Positions 32,968-41,652 of a stretch of DNA of 64,000 bases are shown here, piece by piece (position 1 is the stretch's first letter; every line of letters begins with the position of its first letter). Under the pieces are notes generated by a model. That model was given only the letters and a program-made list of their open reading frames with translations, was not told the origin of the DNA and made no database searches. The position numbers and the translations under genes were made by a program. This DNA is from an uncultured Candidatus Saccharibacteria bacterium (GTDB lineage Bacteria; Patescibacteriota; Saccharimonadia; Saccharimonadales; Saccharimonadaceae). The stretch lies in the NCBI GenBank assembly GCA_948648655.1, contig CAPKVJ010000005.1, positions 4,307 to 68,306 of the forward strand, written 5' to 3'.

Positions 32968-32994
32968 TTTCTATATATTATCATAATTTTGATT

Positions 32995-33232
32995 TTTGTG
33001 CACAGCGGGCGAGTCGTCTCGGACGGTTACGGTGGCTATGTGGGCTTGAGTAGTATGGGTTGGGGATACTATCGTTCCTTACGTGCTAGCGATGCATCTA
33101 TCGCTTATTATCTGAGCGTAGGCGTTGAGGTTAATACGGCAGACGATTATCATAGTTACGGTGGTACTAGTAGATCTGCTGGCTTCCCCCTCCGCTGCCT
33201 AGCTAGTTAGAGTATAGGTAGTAGGAGGATAG
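32995..33232 (+). repeat. Variable-domain cassette 4 (silent)
   Basis: GTG-started frame 32998-33210 (70 residues). The 5' block has one change (GTGCACAGCGGG), giving VHSG instead of VRSG. The core is diverged (WGYYRSL), with a run of NNY codons (GAC GAT TAT CAT AGT TAC GGT GGT) near the end, then SAGFPLRCLAS. The tail TAGAGTATAGGTAGTAGGAG is intact. Points away from cassette 3. Confidence 0.75.
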
Positions 33233-33269
33233 AAGATGTATTTAACATGGGGATCATAGATGGTGCGCC

Positions 33270-33299
33270 AAAAATAGCTACCCTGCGGTAGCTATTTTA
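33270..33299 (-). terminator. Bidirectional hairpin terminator downstream of tRNA-Gln
   Basis: AAAATAGCTACC pairs with GGTAGCTATTTT around a 4-base loop, with T runs on both sides. It ends the tRNA-Gln transcript. Confidence 0.75.
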
Positions 33300-33323
33300 T
33301 CTACATAATTCTTTTCAATATTG

Positions 33324-33398
33324 TGGCTGGGGATGAGGGATTCGAACCCCCGAATGCCGGGACCAGAACCCGGTGCCTTACCACTTGGCGAATCCCCA
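33324..33398 (-). tRNA. tRNA-Gln (CUG)
   Basis: Acceptor TGGGGAT pairs with ATCCCCA, discriminator G, CCA encoded. The D arm is GCCAAGTGGTAAGGC, the anticodon loop TTCTGGT with anticodon CTG between CCGGG and CCCGG, and the T arm contains TTCGAAT. 75 bases. Confidence 0.93.
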
Positions 33399-33460
33399 AG
33401 CTAACGGTTTTATTATATCACAGATTCCCTTTTTGTCCGAATTTTGGGAGGATTTTTGGA

Positions 33461-33485
33461 TTTATTTTACAAAATGTAAAATAAA
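33461..33485. promoter_or_regulatory. Perfect 11-base inverted repeat, probable operator
   Basis: TTTATTTTACA (33461-33471) and its exact complement TGTAAAATAAA (33475-33485) around AAA. It lies about 60-85 bases before the racemase-like gene and between it and the divergent tRNA-Gln. It could bind a dimeric regulator; no T run follows on either strand that would make it a terminator. Confidence 0.5.
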
Positions 33486-33547
33486 TTAGATATTAGTTAT
33501 TCACACGTCGGATTTTTGTATTATAGTGAGGTGCAAGGAGAGAAAAT

Positions 33548-34420
33548 ATGTTAAAAGTAGTAGTTTTTGATGGTGGTTGGGGCGGTGAATTGGTGGCGGA
33601 TTACTTGGAAGCCGAGCTTAATATTGTCGAGGTCGTGCGAGTAATTGATTGGAGGGGCAATTATAGCGAAAAGACGGATAACGAGCTTTATGAAAATATC
33701 GAGCCGATTTTGCGAGATTATGTCGGGAAGTGTGACTTAATTGTGTTGGGTGGCCATACCGTGTCGCGTGTTTTGACGAGATTGCGGAAGCGGTATCCGC
33801 GCCAATTATTTGCTGGAATGAATGAGAATATCAAGAAAAATGTGCGTCTGGGGACGAGAATGTTTAGACGGGTGACGGTTTTGACGGGTAGGACAATTAG
33901 AGAACACGGATTGGAACAAGATTTGACGAGACAATTTCCAGCGGCGAAAGTATCTTTTGTGGATTGCGAAGATTGGGAGGAACTAATTGACAATAATATA
34001 ATGACAAAAGATTTACTATACGCGCGTTTAAAGAAAGATTTTAAATTGAGGTCGTTAAGATTTGAAGAGCGTGAGGCAAGTATGGAGTCGATGCCGCTGG
34101 GTGTAAGAATAAAAATAGAAAAGGCACGAGGTAGACATGACAAAAGTATTGAATCGACGGTAAATAGATTTGCCGAGATGCGACAGGCGGCTAGAGAATT
34201 TGAAAAATGTACTGCAGAGAATATGATGCGAGAAGCGAATGGTACCATGTCATTGCCGGAGCTAGTGATAGTGTTAAACACGCATTATTGGGAGATAGAG
34301 GGTAGCCTGGAAGAGATATTCGGCTGGAGAACGCGTATCGTTGATATGCGAGAGGGGTTACTACATAATGTTTGTGCAGCTTTGAGACTTACTGGATTAG
34401 ATGGCAAACGCCCAAAGTAA
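33548..34420 (+). CDS. Asp/Glu racemase-fold protein lacking both catalytic cysteines (MurI-like)
   Basis: 290 residues. The start (VVVFDGGWGGELVADYLEAEL) matches the glutamate racemase opening VFDSGxGGLTV. DLIVLGGHTVSRVL aligns with the IACNTAS block and ELVIVLNTHYWEIEG with the GCTHFP block. The two catalytic Cys of MurI are replaced by Gly and Asn, and an insert of about 70 charged residues lies in the middle (about 160-230). It probably is not a racemase; a binding or regulatory role is possible. GCAAGGAGAG precedes the ATG. The next gene is a glucosyltransferase. Confidence 0.6.
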   Translation: MLKVVVFDGGWGGELVADYLEAELNIVEVVRVIDWRGNYSEKTDNELYENIEPILRDYVGKCDLIVLGGHTVSRVLTRLRKRYPRQLFAGMNENIKKNVRLGTRMFRRVTVLTGRTIREHGLEQDLTRQFPAAKVSFVDCEDWEELIDNNIMTKDLLYARLKKDFKLRSLRFEEREASMESMPLGVRIKIEKARGRHDKSIESTVNRFAEMRQAAREFEKCTAENMMREANGTMSLPELVIVLNTHYWEIEGSLEEIFGWRTRIVDMREGLLHNVCAALRLTGLDGKRPK

Positions 34421-34488
34421 TTGGTTAGTGAAGAAATAAATAATGCCTTCATGGTATAATGAAGGAAGATTATTTGGAGGTAGGAAGA

Positions 34489-36084
34489 ATGTCTGCAAGA
34501 CGAGTATTATGTTTGTTTCGTGTGACGATTGTTGATTTTTCGCGTGAGGTATACGAATATATTAGACGCAACAAGTGGGTGCTGGTTTTTCTTTCATGTT
34601 TAGCGTTTGCGACGTATTTTATTAAATTGTCAAATTATTCGATATCAATTGACAACGAAGTGGCATTGAATGATTTTGATGGCTTGAGAAAGAGTTGGAT
34701 TATGATTGGACGTTGGGCGTTAGCATTAATGAGCTATGTAGTTAATTGCACTGGCTATAACCCATTCTTTTCAACTTTTGTGACGGTAATTTTATTCTTG
34801 GTGATGATATTGTTGTTGTCATTTTATCTGGGAAGACTTACTGGGGATAGGCGTTATGAAAAGGTAATTTTGGCGACCGTAGGTGTGGTTTGCCTAACGA
34901 GCCCGGTTTTTGCTACAATGTTTAATTTTTCTATGCAGGGTATTGAGGTGGCTTTTGGTTTGATTGCTACGGTTTTGTCTGCTACGGTGTTGGATTTTAC
35001 GATTTTTTCAAGCCAGATGGGCTATAGAGGGGCTGCCTATGTATTTGTTGCGGTGATATTGGCTTTTTCTATGGGCGTTTATCAGTCGCTAGCTACGCTA
35101 TTTGTAACAGTAGTGGTTGTCTTTTTCTTGATGAGGCAGCTTTTTGATAAGAATGGCGATTTGAAGGATACAGTTGCTAGAGTTTTGAAGATTTTGGGAG
35201 TTTTTGCTGTTGCGTATTTATTGAATGTACTGATGAGTAAAATTGTCATGAGTATATTCGGTATATCTAAAACGGATTACCTAACATCACAGATTATGTG
35301 GGGCCAATTACCACTCATTGAAGTTATAAAGACGTTTTTGATTTTTGTGAAGAGCGTAGTGTTTCCAGCGAATAGCCTGACTGGTGCCTATAATTATACC
35401 TATTTGTATGCCGTAATACTGTCAGTTGTTTTGGTAATTATGCTATTTAGACGTTCGAAGTGTAAGGCTATTATTCCGGCATTATGTATTGTTGTAATAT
35501 TGCTCTCTCCGTTTTTGGTGGCTTTGTTGGGCGGTAATGAGGTACCAGCAAGAACGATGCTGAATTTGCCGGTAGCAGTATGCACTGTACTGGTGGCGTT
35601 TTATTGTGTTGGGACGAAGAATGAGTATTTTCGTGGCGGGTTGCTTGTCATAGTATTTCTGATTGGTATAACGCAATTTAGAACTACTGTAGACTTGCTT
35701 AATAGTGATTTAGTGAGATATGAAGAGGATAAAACATTATTGCAGTCGGTGTTTTCGCGAATAGGAGCTATGGATGTACTATCCGACACTGATGACTTTT
35801 CAGATAAAGTTATAACTTTTGTGGGAGTGCATGAAGTTTTGTCTACTGGGGTTAATGCTAGAGCCGATGCGATGGTGGCGTCGTTTTTCGCGTGGGATAA
35901 TACCTCGCCTCTAGGGTCTAATTATAGAATTAATGGGTTTGCGAAGACGTTGGGGTATAGATATGTGAAACCCAATATTGAAGATGTAGAACTTGCTCGA
36001 AATGTGTGTGCCAAGTCGGTAAAATTTCCTGCGGGTGACTCTATTAAAAGTATTAATGGCAGTATAATTGTTTGTTTAAAATAG
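34489..36084 (+). CDS. GtrII-like glucosyltransferase family membrane protein
   Basis: 531 residues from ATG 34489, behind GGAGGTAGGAAG. An upstream in-frame ATG at 34459 overlaps the promoter TATAAT (34455-34460) and is rejected. About eleven hydrophobic segments. The first extracytoplasmic loop has SIDNEVALNDFDGLRKSWIMIGRW, typical of the GtrII/Glucos_trans_II family, which adds glucose from undecaprenyl-phosphate-glucose to surface glycans (as in O-antigen seroconversion). A CCTTCAT/ATGAAGG dyad surrounds the -10. Confidence 0.75.
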   Translation: MSARRVLCLFRVTIVDFSREVYEYIRRNKWVLVFLSCLAFATYFIKLSNYSISIDNEVALNDFDGLRKSWIMIGRWALALMSYVVNCTGYNPFFSTFVTVILFLVMILLLSFYLGRLTGDRRYEKVILATVGVVCLTSPVFATMFNFSMQGIEVAFGLIATVLSATVLDFTIFSSQMGYRGAAYVFVAVILAFSMGVYQSLATLFVTVVVVFFLMRQLFDKNGDLKDTVARVLKILGVFAVAYLLNVLMSKIVMSIFGISKTDYLTSQIMWGQLPLIEVIKTFLIFVKSVVFPANSLTGAYNYTYLYAVILSVVLVIMLFRRSKCKAIIPALCIVVILLSPFLVALLGGNEVPARTMLNLPVAVCTVLVAFYCVGTKNEYFRGGLLVIVFLIGITQFRTTVDLLNSDLVRYEEDKTLLQSVFSRIGAMDVLSDTDDFSDKVITFVGVHEVLSTGVNARADAMVASFFAWDNTSPLGSNYRINGFAKTLGYRYVKPNIEDVELARNVCAKSVKFPAGDSIKSINGSIIVCLK

Positions 36085-36104
36085 TTAGTAATGCGATTAT
36101 TTTG

Positions 36105-36710
36105 CTAAAGGTTTGTGCGGTTTTCTAATGCGGCCGAGAGCGTAATTTGGTCGGCGTAGCTTAAGTCCACGCCTAGCGGTAAGCCTCTAGCTAGGCGAGT
36201 AACTTTTACTTCTGGATATTGTTCGTGTAGCATTTTTTGTAGCATGAGTGCGGTCGATTCGCCCTCAACAGACGGGTTGGTAGCGATAATGACTTCTTTG
36301 ACTGTGTCTGGAGTAATACGTTGCATTAATTCTTTGACGTGTAATTCATTGAGAGTGATACCATCAATTGGCGAGATTGCTCCGCCTAGTACATGATAAG
36401 TGCCCTGAAATTGGTGTGTTTGCTCTATGGCATAGATGTCGAGCGGTTCTTCGACGACCAGAATTGTGCTCTTGTCGCGTTGAGGATCTTGATAAAGCGA
36501 CGACACTTCTTCATTGCTGTCAATTAGGGCAAAGGTTATAGGGCAAGACTTAACATTTGTATGAAGATCACCGAGTACTGACGAAATTTCTTGGCTGATG
36601 CGCGGACTGCTTTTGAAAAGGAAATAAGCGTAACGTTCTGCAGTGCGAGCACCAACGCCAGGCAGATGGCCGAGCGCTTCAATGGCGTTTATGAGGGCTT
36701 GTGGCAACAT
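36105..36710 (-). CDS. recR: Recombination protein RecR with a degenerate zinc finger
   Basis: 201 residues from ATG 36710. The helix-hairpin-helix is LGHLPGVGARTAERYAYFL and the Toprim domain starts ILVVEEPLDIYAIEQ, ending with VDLSYADQITLSAALENR. RecR loads RecA with RecF/RecO. The four-Cys zinc module between them (normally Cx2C...Cx2C) retains only one Cys (KSCPITFALIDSNEEVSS, then LYQDPQRD). TATAAT lies 7 bases before the ATG. Not next to dnaX/ybaB, its usual partners. Confidence 0.92.
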   Translation of the reverse strand: MLPQALINAIEALGHLPGVGARTAERYAYFLFKSSPRISQEISSVLGDLHTNVKSCPITFALIDSNEEVSSLYQDPQRDKSTILVVEEPLDIYAIEQTHQFQGTYHVLGGAISPIDGITLNELHVKELMQRITPDTVKEVIIATNPSVEGESTALMLQKMLHEQYPEVKVTRLARGLPLGVDLSYADQITLSAALENRTNL

Positions 36711-36726
36711 AGTATCTATTATAATA

Positions 36727-36760
36727 CAAAAAATTGGCTCCAACTAGAGATGAAACCAAT
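36727..36760 (-). terminator. Terminator of the alpha ribosomal operon
   Basis: On the minus strand AATTGG and CCAATT pair around an imperfect inner stem and are followed by TTTTTTG, 16 bases after the rpsI stop. The recR -10 follows directly. Confidence 0.65.
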
Positions 36761-36775
36761 TTTCGTAAGTTCTTG

Positions 36776-37177
36776 TTAGCGTTTCGAGAACTGCTCTTTG
36801 CGACGAGCAGAACGAAGACCGTATTTCTTGCGTTCTTTTTCGCGCGGATCACGCTTGAGGAAGCCAGCTTTTTTGAGAATTGGACGAAGATCCGCCATTT
36901 CCGTAGTCAAAGCTTTGCTTAATGCAAGTTTAATTGCATCAACTTGACCTGCGAGGCCACCACCGGCGACTCGAATAGAAACGTCGTAGTCGTTTTGTTT
37001 TTCGGCTAAAGCTAACGGGTCAGTGATTTCGGCGAGCATGCTCTTGTTGCCAGATAAATACTCAAGTGCAGGCTTATTATTGATTGTAATTTCGCCTTTG
37101 CCTTTGTAAAGTCTGACGCGAGCAGTTGCCGATTTTCTGCGGCCCAAGCCGTAAATGTAAGTATCCTTTGTTGCCAT
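36776..37177 (-). CDS. rpsI: Ribosomal protein uS9
   Basis: 133 residues. YGLGRRKSATARVRLYKGKG at the start, RVAGGGLAGQVDAIKLALSKAL in the middle, and the basic C-terminal tail ending GLRSARRKEQFSKR that reaches the P-site tRNA. Overlaps the rplM stop by one base. Confidence 0.97.
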   Translation of the reverse strand: MATKDTYIYGLGRRKSATARVRLYKGKGEITINNKPALEYLSGNKSMLAEITDPLALAEKQNDYDVSIRVAGGGLAGQVDAIKLALSKALTTEMADLRPILKKAGFLKRDPREKERKKYGLRSARRKEQFSKR

Positions 37178-37602
37178 TACTTAATCTCCTTTGGATTTTG
37201 GGCAGTATGGGCGTGCTCGGCTCCATTAAATACCCTTAATCTTGCTAGTCTGTCGGCAGCTAGTTTATTTTTGGGAATCATACCTTTAACTGCGTGCTCG
37301 ATAGCGACGCGAGGATCTTTCTCGATGACTTCCTCAAGTTTGAGTTCGGTAAGACCACCAGGAAATCCGCTGTGACGGTAGTATTTCTTGTCGGTCATTT
37401 TGTTGCCGGTAACTTGGATATTCTTGGCGTTGATGACGACGACATAGTCACCATTATCGACGTGTGGAGTGAAAGTAGTTTTACTTTTGCCGGTTAGTTT
37501 GTCTGCGATCACTACGGCTAGTTTACCTAGTGGCATGCTGCCAGCGTCGATGAGCCACCATTCTCGGTTGATTTCAGAACCTTTTTGATTGTAAGTTTTC
37601 AT
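37177..37602 (-). CDS. rplM: Ribosomal protein uL13
   Basis: 141 residues. INREWWLIDAGSMPLGKLAV, GDYVVVINAKNIQVTGNK, YYRHSGFPGGL and AVKGMIPKNKLA are all L13 hallmarks. The rplM-rpsI pair is fused to the end of the alpha operon here. Confidence 0.97.
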   Translation of the reverse strand: MKTYNQKGSEINREWWLIDAGSMPLGKLAVVIADKLTGKSKTTFTPHVDNGDYVVVINAKNIQVTGNKMTDKKYYRHSGFPGGLTELKLEEVIEKDPRVAIEHAVKGMIPKNKLAADRLARLRVFNGAEHAHTAQNPKEIK

Positions 37603-37986
37603 TTATTTCCCCGCTTTCTTGGTTAGGTCGATATTGTCGACGAAGCTAATCGTGCCCATTTCAGCGTTATCGCCACGCCTAAATCCGGCACGCTCAATAC
37701 GAAGGTATCCGGAATCGCGTTTGATTTGTGGGGCAATAACATTCATAAGTAAATCGGCTGATTTGATATCGTCCAATCTTGCGATAAGTAATCTGCGATT
37801 GGCGAGTCCACCTCGTTTGGCAATAGTGATTAGCTTTTCGGTCTCACGACGAATTTCTTTAGCGCGAGCCAAAGTTGTCGTGATCTCGGTATTTTCTATT
37901 AATGCTTTGATTAGCCCACGTTGCAAAGCTCGTCGCTGGTCGGTCTCGCGCCCGAATTTGCGACCTTTATATCCATGACGATGCAT
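37603..37986 (-). CDS. rplQ: Ribosomal protein bL17
   Basis: 127 residues. Starts MHRHGYKGRKFGRETDQRRA and has ITTTLARAKEIRRETEKLIT, the conserved tunnel-exit helix. Its start codon overlaps the rpoA stop. Confidence 0.97.
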   Translation of the reverse strand: MHRHGYKGRKFGRETDQRRALQRGLIKALIENTEITTTLARAKEIRRETEKLITIAKRGGLANRRLLIARLDDIKSADLLMNVIAPQIKRDSGYLRIERAGFRRGDNAEMGTISFVDNIDLTKKAGK

Positions 37987-38924
37987 TATAACAACTCCGT
38001 TAACTTTTCTTTAACTTCATCTAGTGCCTTGCTACCGAAACCTTTGAGATCTTTGAGATCTACTTCGGACAGCGTCACTAAATCACGAACAGTTTTAATA
38101 TCATTGTTGACTAGCGCATTAGCGGTGCGAGCTGATAAGCCAAGTTCTTCGATTGGAAGCGAGAGATTAGAATCATCGCTTTCTGTTTCGACGCCTGGTG
38201 CTGGTGCACTTTCTACGGTAGTACCATTAGCTAATGCCGTGTATTGATTGACTAGGATAGCGTTGGCTTCTTCGAACGCTTCTTGTGGTGTGATTGTACC
38301 GTCTGTATCGACGGTGATTGTCAACTGTTGCAAGTTGGTATCTTGGCCAACACGAGTATTTTCAACCTTGAAGCGTACGCGCAATACTGGACTGAATACT
38401 GCATCAAGCGCAATCATATCGCTATGGATACGATCTTCGCTAGACTTTTCGATATTGAGGTAACCGCGTCCAGTTTCGACGACTAAATTCATTTTAAGAG
38501 TGTAATTTGGGTCATCGATATGGCAGATGATTTGATCAGGGTTGCCAATTTCGATACCGGCTGGAAGCTTGATTTGTCCGGCTGTTACCTTGCCATTCTC
38601 ACCAGTGTCTTTGCCCTTTACTTCGAAACTGATTTCGGTTGGGTCGTCAGAGTGAGACTTGAAACGAATGTTTTTGAGGTTGAGCATAATGTCAACGACG
38701 TCTTCTCGGATGCCAGGCACGGAGGTATATTCGTGGGTAGTTCCCTCGATGCTGAAAGCGGTGATTGCTGCGCCTTTGATACTAGAAAGCAATACACGAC
38801 GAATTGAATTGCCTAGCGTATTACCATATCCGTAGAACAATGGACGAATCACAAACTCTGCACTATTGTCACCCAGTTGGTTGACTTCGGCTAGATTGGC
38901 TTCGTGAATAACTTTTGTAGTCAT
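37986..38924 (-). CDS. rpoA: RNA polymerase alpha subunit
   Basis: 312 residues. N-terminal dimerisation domain with FYGYGNTLGNSIRRVLLSS and AFSIEGTTHEYTSVPG; a linker at about 228-245; C-terminal domain (IEELGLSARTANALVNNDIK, LKGFGSKALDEVKEKL) that contacts UP elements and activators. Complete and of usual length. Confidence 0.98.
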   Translation of the reverse strand: MTTKVIHEANLAEVNQLGDNSAEFVIRPLFYGYGNTLGNSIRRVLLSSIKGAAITAFSIEGTTHEYTSVPGIREDVVDIMLNLKNIRFKSHSDDPTEISFEVKGKDTGENGKVTAGQIKLPAGIEIGNPDQIICHIDDPNYTLKMNLVVETGRGYLNIEKSSEDRIHSDMIALDAVFSPVLRVRFKVENTRVGQDTNLQQLTITVDTDGTITPQEAFEEANAILVNQYTALANGTTVESAPAPGVETESDDSNLSLPIEELGLSARTANALVNNDIKTVRDLVTLSEVDLKDLKGFGSKALDEVKEKLTELL

Positions 38925-38932
38925 TTTCCTCC

Positions 38933-39550
38933 TTAGCGTGAGTAATACTCAACAATTAGTTGTTCATTAATACCAGCTTCAGCCTCTTCGCGCTTTGGCA
39001 AGCCGGTGATTTCAATTTTCATTTTCTGGGGGTCAGATTTGAGCCAGCTAAGTGGAACGTTGGATGCGCTACTAACGATATTGTCAAGATTCTTAAAGTA
39101 TTCGGATTTTTGTGATTTTGGCCTAACTTCCAGTATATCGCCGGGCTTCAATCGGATACTAGGAATATCGATTCTGCGTCCGTTGAGCAGGAAATGACCA
39201 TGTGAGACTAATTGCCTGGCTTGTCGACGAGTGGTAGCAAAACCAGCACGATAGACGGCATTGTCGGCCCTTCTTTCTAGGAATTGTAATAGGTTCTCAC
39301 CGGCTAGACCGTCAGCTTTGGCAGCCTCTTTCATCAATTTGGCGAATTGTTTTTCGAGTAGGCCATATAAACGACGTACTTTTTGTTTTTCTCGTAGTTG
39401 TGTCAAGTACAAACTTCCACCGCGTACGCGCATATCGGCGTGCTCTCCTGGAATGCCAGACTTTTTAGCCATGATTTTATGGGCTTTGGGGGCTAGAGCA
39501 TAGCCTTCGCGACGACTTTGTTTGACGATTGGAGAAGTGTCTCGTGCCAT
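38933..39550 (-). CDS. rpsD: Ribosomal protein uS4 (zinc-free form)
   Basis: 205 residues. The S4 RNA-binding domain is RRQARQLVSHGHFLLNGRRID. The N-terminus (MARDTSPIVKQSRREGYALA) lacks the four zinc-binding Cys of the C+ form. S4 nucleates 30S assembly and often represses the alpha operon. Confidence 0.97.
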   Translation of the reverse strand: MARDTSPIVKQSRREGYALAPKAHKIMAKKSGIPGEHADMRVRGGSLYLTQLREKQKVRRLYGLLEKQFAKLMKEAAKADGLAGENLLQFLERRADNAVYRAGFATTRRQARQLVSHGHFLLNGRRIDIPSIRLKPGDILEVRPKSQKSEYFKNLDNIVSSASNVPLSWLKSDPQKMKIEITGLPKREEAEAGINEQLIVEYYSR

Positions 39551-39999
39551 TATGGTTTCCTTTCTCCCTTAGGACGCACACCGCCGTGAGCGATCGGGGT
39601 AACATCAGTGATACTATCGATGCGAATGCCTACATTGGAGACGGCGCGGATTGCACTGTCTCGGCCTAATCCGATCCCGTTAACATAGACATCGACACTA
39701 TTTAGACCGTGTTCGCGTTTTGCGATCTCGAGAGCTTTTTCTGCGGCAATTTGAGCAGCATAGGCTGTGCCCTTCTTGCTACCACGAAATCCGTTTGCTC
39801 CAGCAGAGCTGGCACTCAAAGCACCACCGTTTTTGTCGCTGATAGTAATAATAGTATTGTTGAACGTTGCTTGAATGTGGATTTGCCCAGCATTTACAAC
39901 GCGTTTGCCTTTTTTACCTTTGGCTTTTTTTGTTGCCGGAGCTTCGGAGACTTGTGCGTCTTCGGCCACGACAGTGTTTTTTACATCTTCTTCTGCCAT
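39550..39999 (-). CDS. rpsK: Ribosomal protein uS11
   Basis: 149 residues. A charged, alanine-rich N-terminal extension of about 30 residues precedes the core (AGQIHIQATFNNTIITISDK, GFRGSKKGTAYAAQ, ITDVTPIAHGGVRPKGERK). It lines the mRNA exit region of the 30S subunit. Confidence 0.97.
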   Translation of the reverse strand: MAEEDVKNTVVAEDAQVSEAPATKKAKGKKGKRVVNAGQIHIQATFNNTIITISDKNGGALSASSAGANGFRGSKKGTAYAAQIAAEKALEIAKREHGLNSVDVYVNGIGLGRDSAIRAVSNVGIRIDSITDVTPIAHGGVRPKGERKP

Positions 40000-40013
40000 A
40001 TTACTCCTCTACC

Positions 40014-40400
40014 TTAAGTCTTACTTGCAGCTTTTGGCTGTGCGCCACCTACAGCAATTGCGCGACCTTTACGAGTACGTGCGTTCGTGCGGGTACGTTG
40101 ACCATTGACTGGTAAACCAACTTTGTGGCGGACGCCTTTGTAGGAGTTAATGTCTTTGAGACGTTTGATATTATTGGTAACGAGGCGTTTCAGGTCACCT
40201 TCAACAGTATATTTACTGCTGATAAGGTCATTAATTTTCTGAATTTCAGCCTCGGTGAGATCTTTCACCCGAGTGGTAGGCTGTACTCCAGCCTCCGCAA
40301 GGATGGCTTTACTCGTAGTTCGACCAACCCCATAAACTGAAGTCAAAGCAATCCAAACTTGCTTATCATTCGGGATGGTCACGCTAGCAATTCTTGCCAT
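40014..40400 (-). CDS. rpsM: Ribosomal protein uS13
   Basis: 128 residues. [20 protein letters not shown] start, [16 protein letters not shown] helix-turn, and the C-terminal [19 protein letters not shown] that reaches tRNAs. Confidence 0.97.
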   Translation of the reverse strand: MARIASVTIPNDKQVWIALTSVYGVGRTTSKAILAEAGVQPTTRVKDLTEAEIQKINDLISSKYTVEGDLKRLVTNNIKRLKDINSYKGVRHKVGLPVNGQRTRTNARTRKGRAIAVGGAQPKAASKT

Positions 40401-40402
40401 GC

Positions 40403-40519
40403 TTAACCCTGCCTTTGCTTATTCTTAGGTTTTTTCTTATTGATGACCCGTAGAACGCCTTTACGACGCACAATGATGTCATCGGGGGAGATTTTTTTAA
40501 CACTAGCACGTACTTTCAC
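40403..40519 (-). CDS. rpmJ: Ribosomal protein bL36 (zinc-free form)
   Basis: 38 residues from GTG 40519 (GTG AAA GTA CGT GCT). The sequence [20 protein letters not shown] then [17 protein letters not shown] has the L36 pattern, but all zinc-binding Cys/His are replaced. It lies 2 bases before rpsM, its usual partner. Confidence 0.93.
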   Translation of the reverse strand: MKVRASVKKISPDDIIVRRKGVLRVINKKKPKNKQRQG

Positions 40520-40608
40520 AGTGTCAAAATCCTTTCCGTTACCCGTTGCTAATACACAATTTGGAACAAAATGCCTCAATTGCGTAGAAACAACGCCTTA
40601 ATATTAAT

Positions 40609-40872
40609 TTATTGCAGTCGAAAACTGATACGACCTTTGGAAAGATCGTAAGGAGTTAACTCCACTTCGACTCGGTCTCCCGGCACTAGGCGGATGAAGT
40701 TTTTGCGCATTCTCCCGCTCATGTGTGCAATGATATTATGACCGTTCTCAAGCTCCACCCGAAACTGGGTGTTAGGTAAAGACTCAACGACCTTACCCGT
40801 GAGTTTGATAACTTCCTTTTGGCTATTGCTTGAAGAAGCCTTAGCCTTGGTAGCTTTAGTTTGACTAGCCAT
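40609..40872 (-). CDS. infA: Translation initiation factor IF-1
   Basis: 87 residues, about 15 more than usual because of a K/A/S-rich N-terminus. OB-fold core: [51 protein letters not shown]. First gene of the alpha operon (infA-rpmJ-rpsM-rpsK-rpsD-rpoA-rplQ-rplM-rpsI). The preceding adk and map genes of most bacteria are missing. Confidence 0.96.
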   Translation of the reverse strand: MASQTKATKAKASSSNSQKEVIKLTGKVVESLPNTQFRVELENGHNIIAHMSGRMRKNFIRLVPGDRVEVELTPYDLSKGRISFRLQ

Positions 40873-40917
40873 AAATTACTATATCAGTTTATCACAGATT
40901 AAAGTTTTTGTAAATAC

Positions 40918-41637
40918 TTAATCTGCCAAAATTGCGCGAATGAAGAAACGGTGTGAGTAAGTCCTGCTGGTTTGCCACCAATCTCCAGTGCAGGTGATTA
41001 GAGTGAGCGAGGCTTTACCCTCTTCTGGCGAAGAGAAGGCGGTTTCCATATAATTATTCGCCTCGTCTCCCAGTGCTTTTGTGGCTGTATCGTAAGCGAC
41101 ATAATTAAAAGATCGCCCATCCCCCATTACAATATTGATTTCTGCACCGGGCTGGATTTGCGGTAGGTTGCCGAATACGCCGATACCTGGAGCACCGCCA
41201 TGTCCGTCGATTACCGATGTGCCGCTTGCGCCCGGCAGTACAGAATCGGTATACCATCCTACATCATATATATTATATGGCGTATCTAATGCGCCATTAT
41301 TGCGTAGCCCTACTTCTACAACACGGGCGTTGATTATGCCTAGACTAGTAATTGTCAGGTAGCGGGGCTTATCTGGTGCTACATTATATTCGCTGACTTC
41401 GGTTGCGGTTGGTTGTTCGCGGTCGGTTTCGTCTTCTTCTCCTTCAATTGGCAAGCTGGCACTGGGGCGTTCTGTGCCTTCGATGCGCTTGATGTAGAAA
41501 TGTTCCCAAATTGCGACGCGTAGACAGAAGGCAGCAAGTAGTATAATGGCAATTGCGCCGATGATTTGACTGGTTTTAAAATGTAGTTTGCGCAAAGTAG
41601 GAAGTTTCATTTTGTCTTTGATATTGCGTGTGCCCAT
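40918..41637 (-). CDS. Sortase (class E/F-like)
   Basis: 239 residues. A membrane anchor at about 20-42 (QIIGAIAIILLAAFCLRVAI) is followed by a linker and the sortase barrel from about 90. The catalytic His is in VIDGHGGAPGIGVFGNL, the Cys in LTLITCTGDWW, and the Arg in SRTYSHRFF. Sortases anchor surface proteins or join pilins, so surface proteins bearing sorting signals should exist elsewhere. It lies between secY and infA, the place usually held by adk and map, with AAGGAAAGAG before the start. Confidence 0.88.
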   Translation of the reverse strand: MGTRNIKDKMKLPTLRKLHFKTSQIIGAIAIILLAAFCLRVAIWEHFYIKRIEGTERPSASLPIEGEEDETDREQPTATEVSEYNVAPDKPRYLTITSLGIINARVVEVGLRNNGALDTPYNIYDVGWYTDSVLPGASGTSVIDGHGGAPGIGVFGNLPQIQPGAEINIVMGDGRSFNYVAYDTATKALGDEANNYMETAFSSPEEGKASLTLITCTGDWWQTSRTYSHRFFIRAILAD

Positions 41638-41652
41638 CTCTTTCCTTAAAAA

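Noticed and set aside
40520..40608. Small gene between rpmJ and infA
   Set aside because: No start with ribosome binding site and no conserved frame; nothing else recognisable in this gap.
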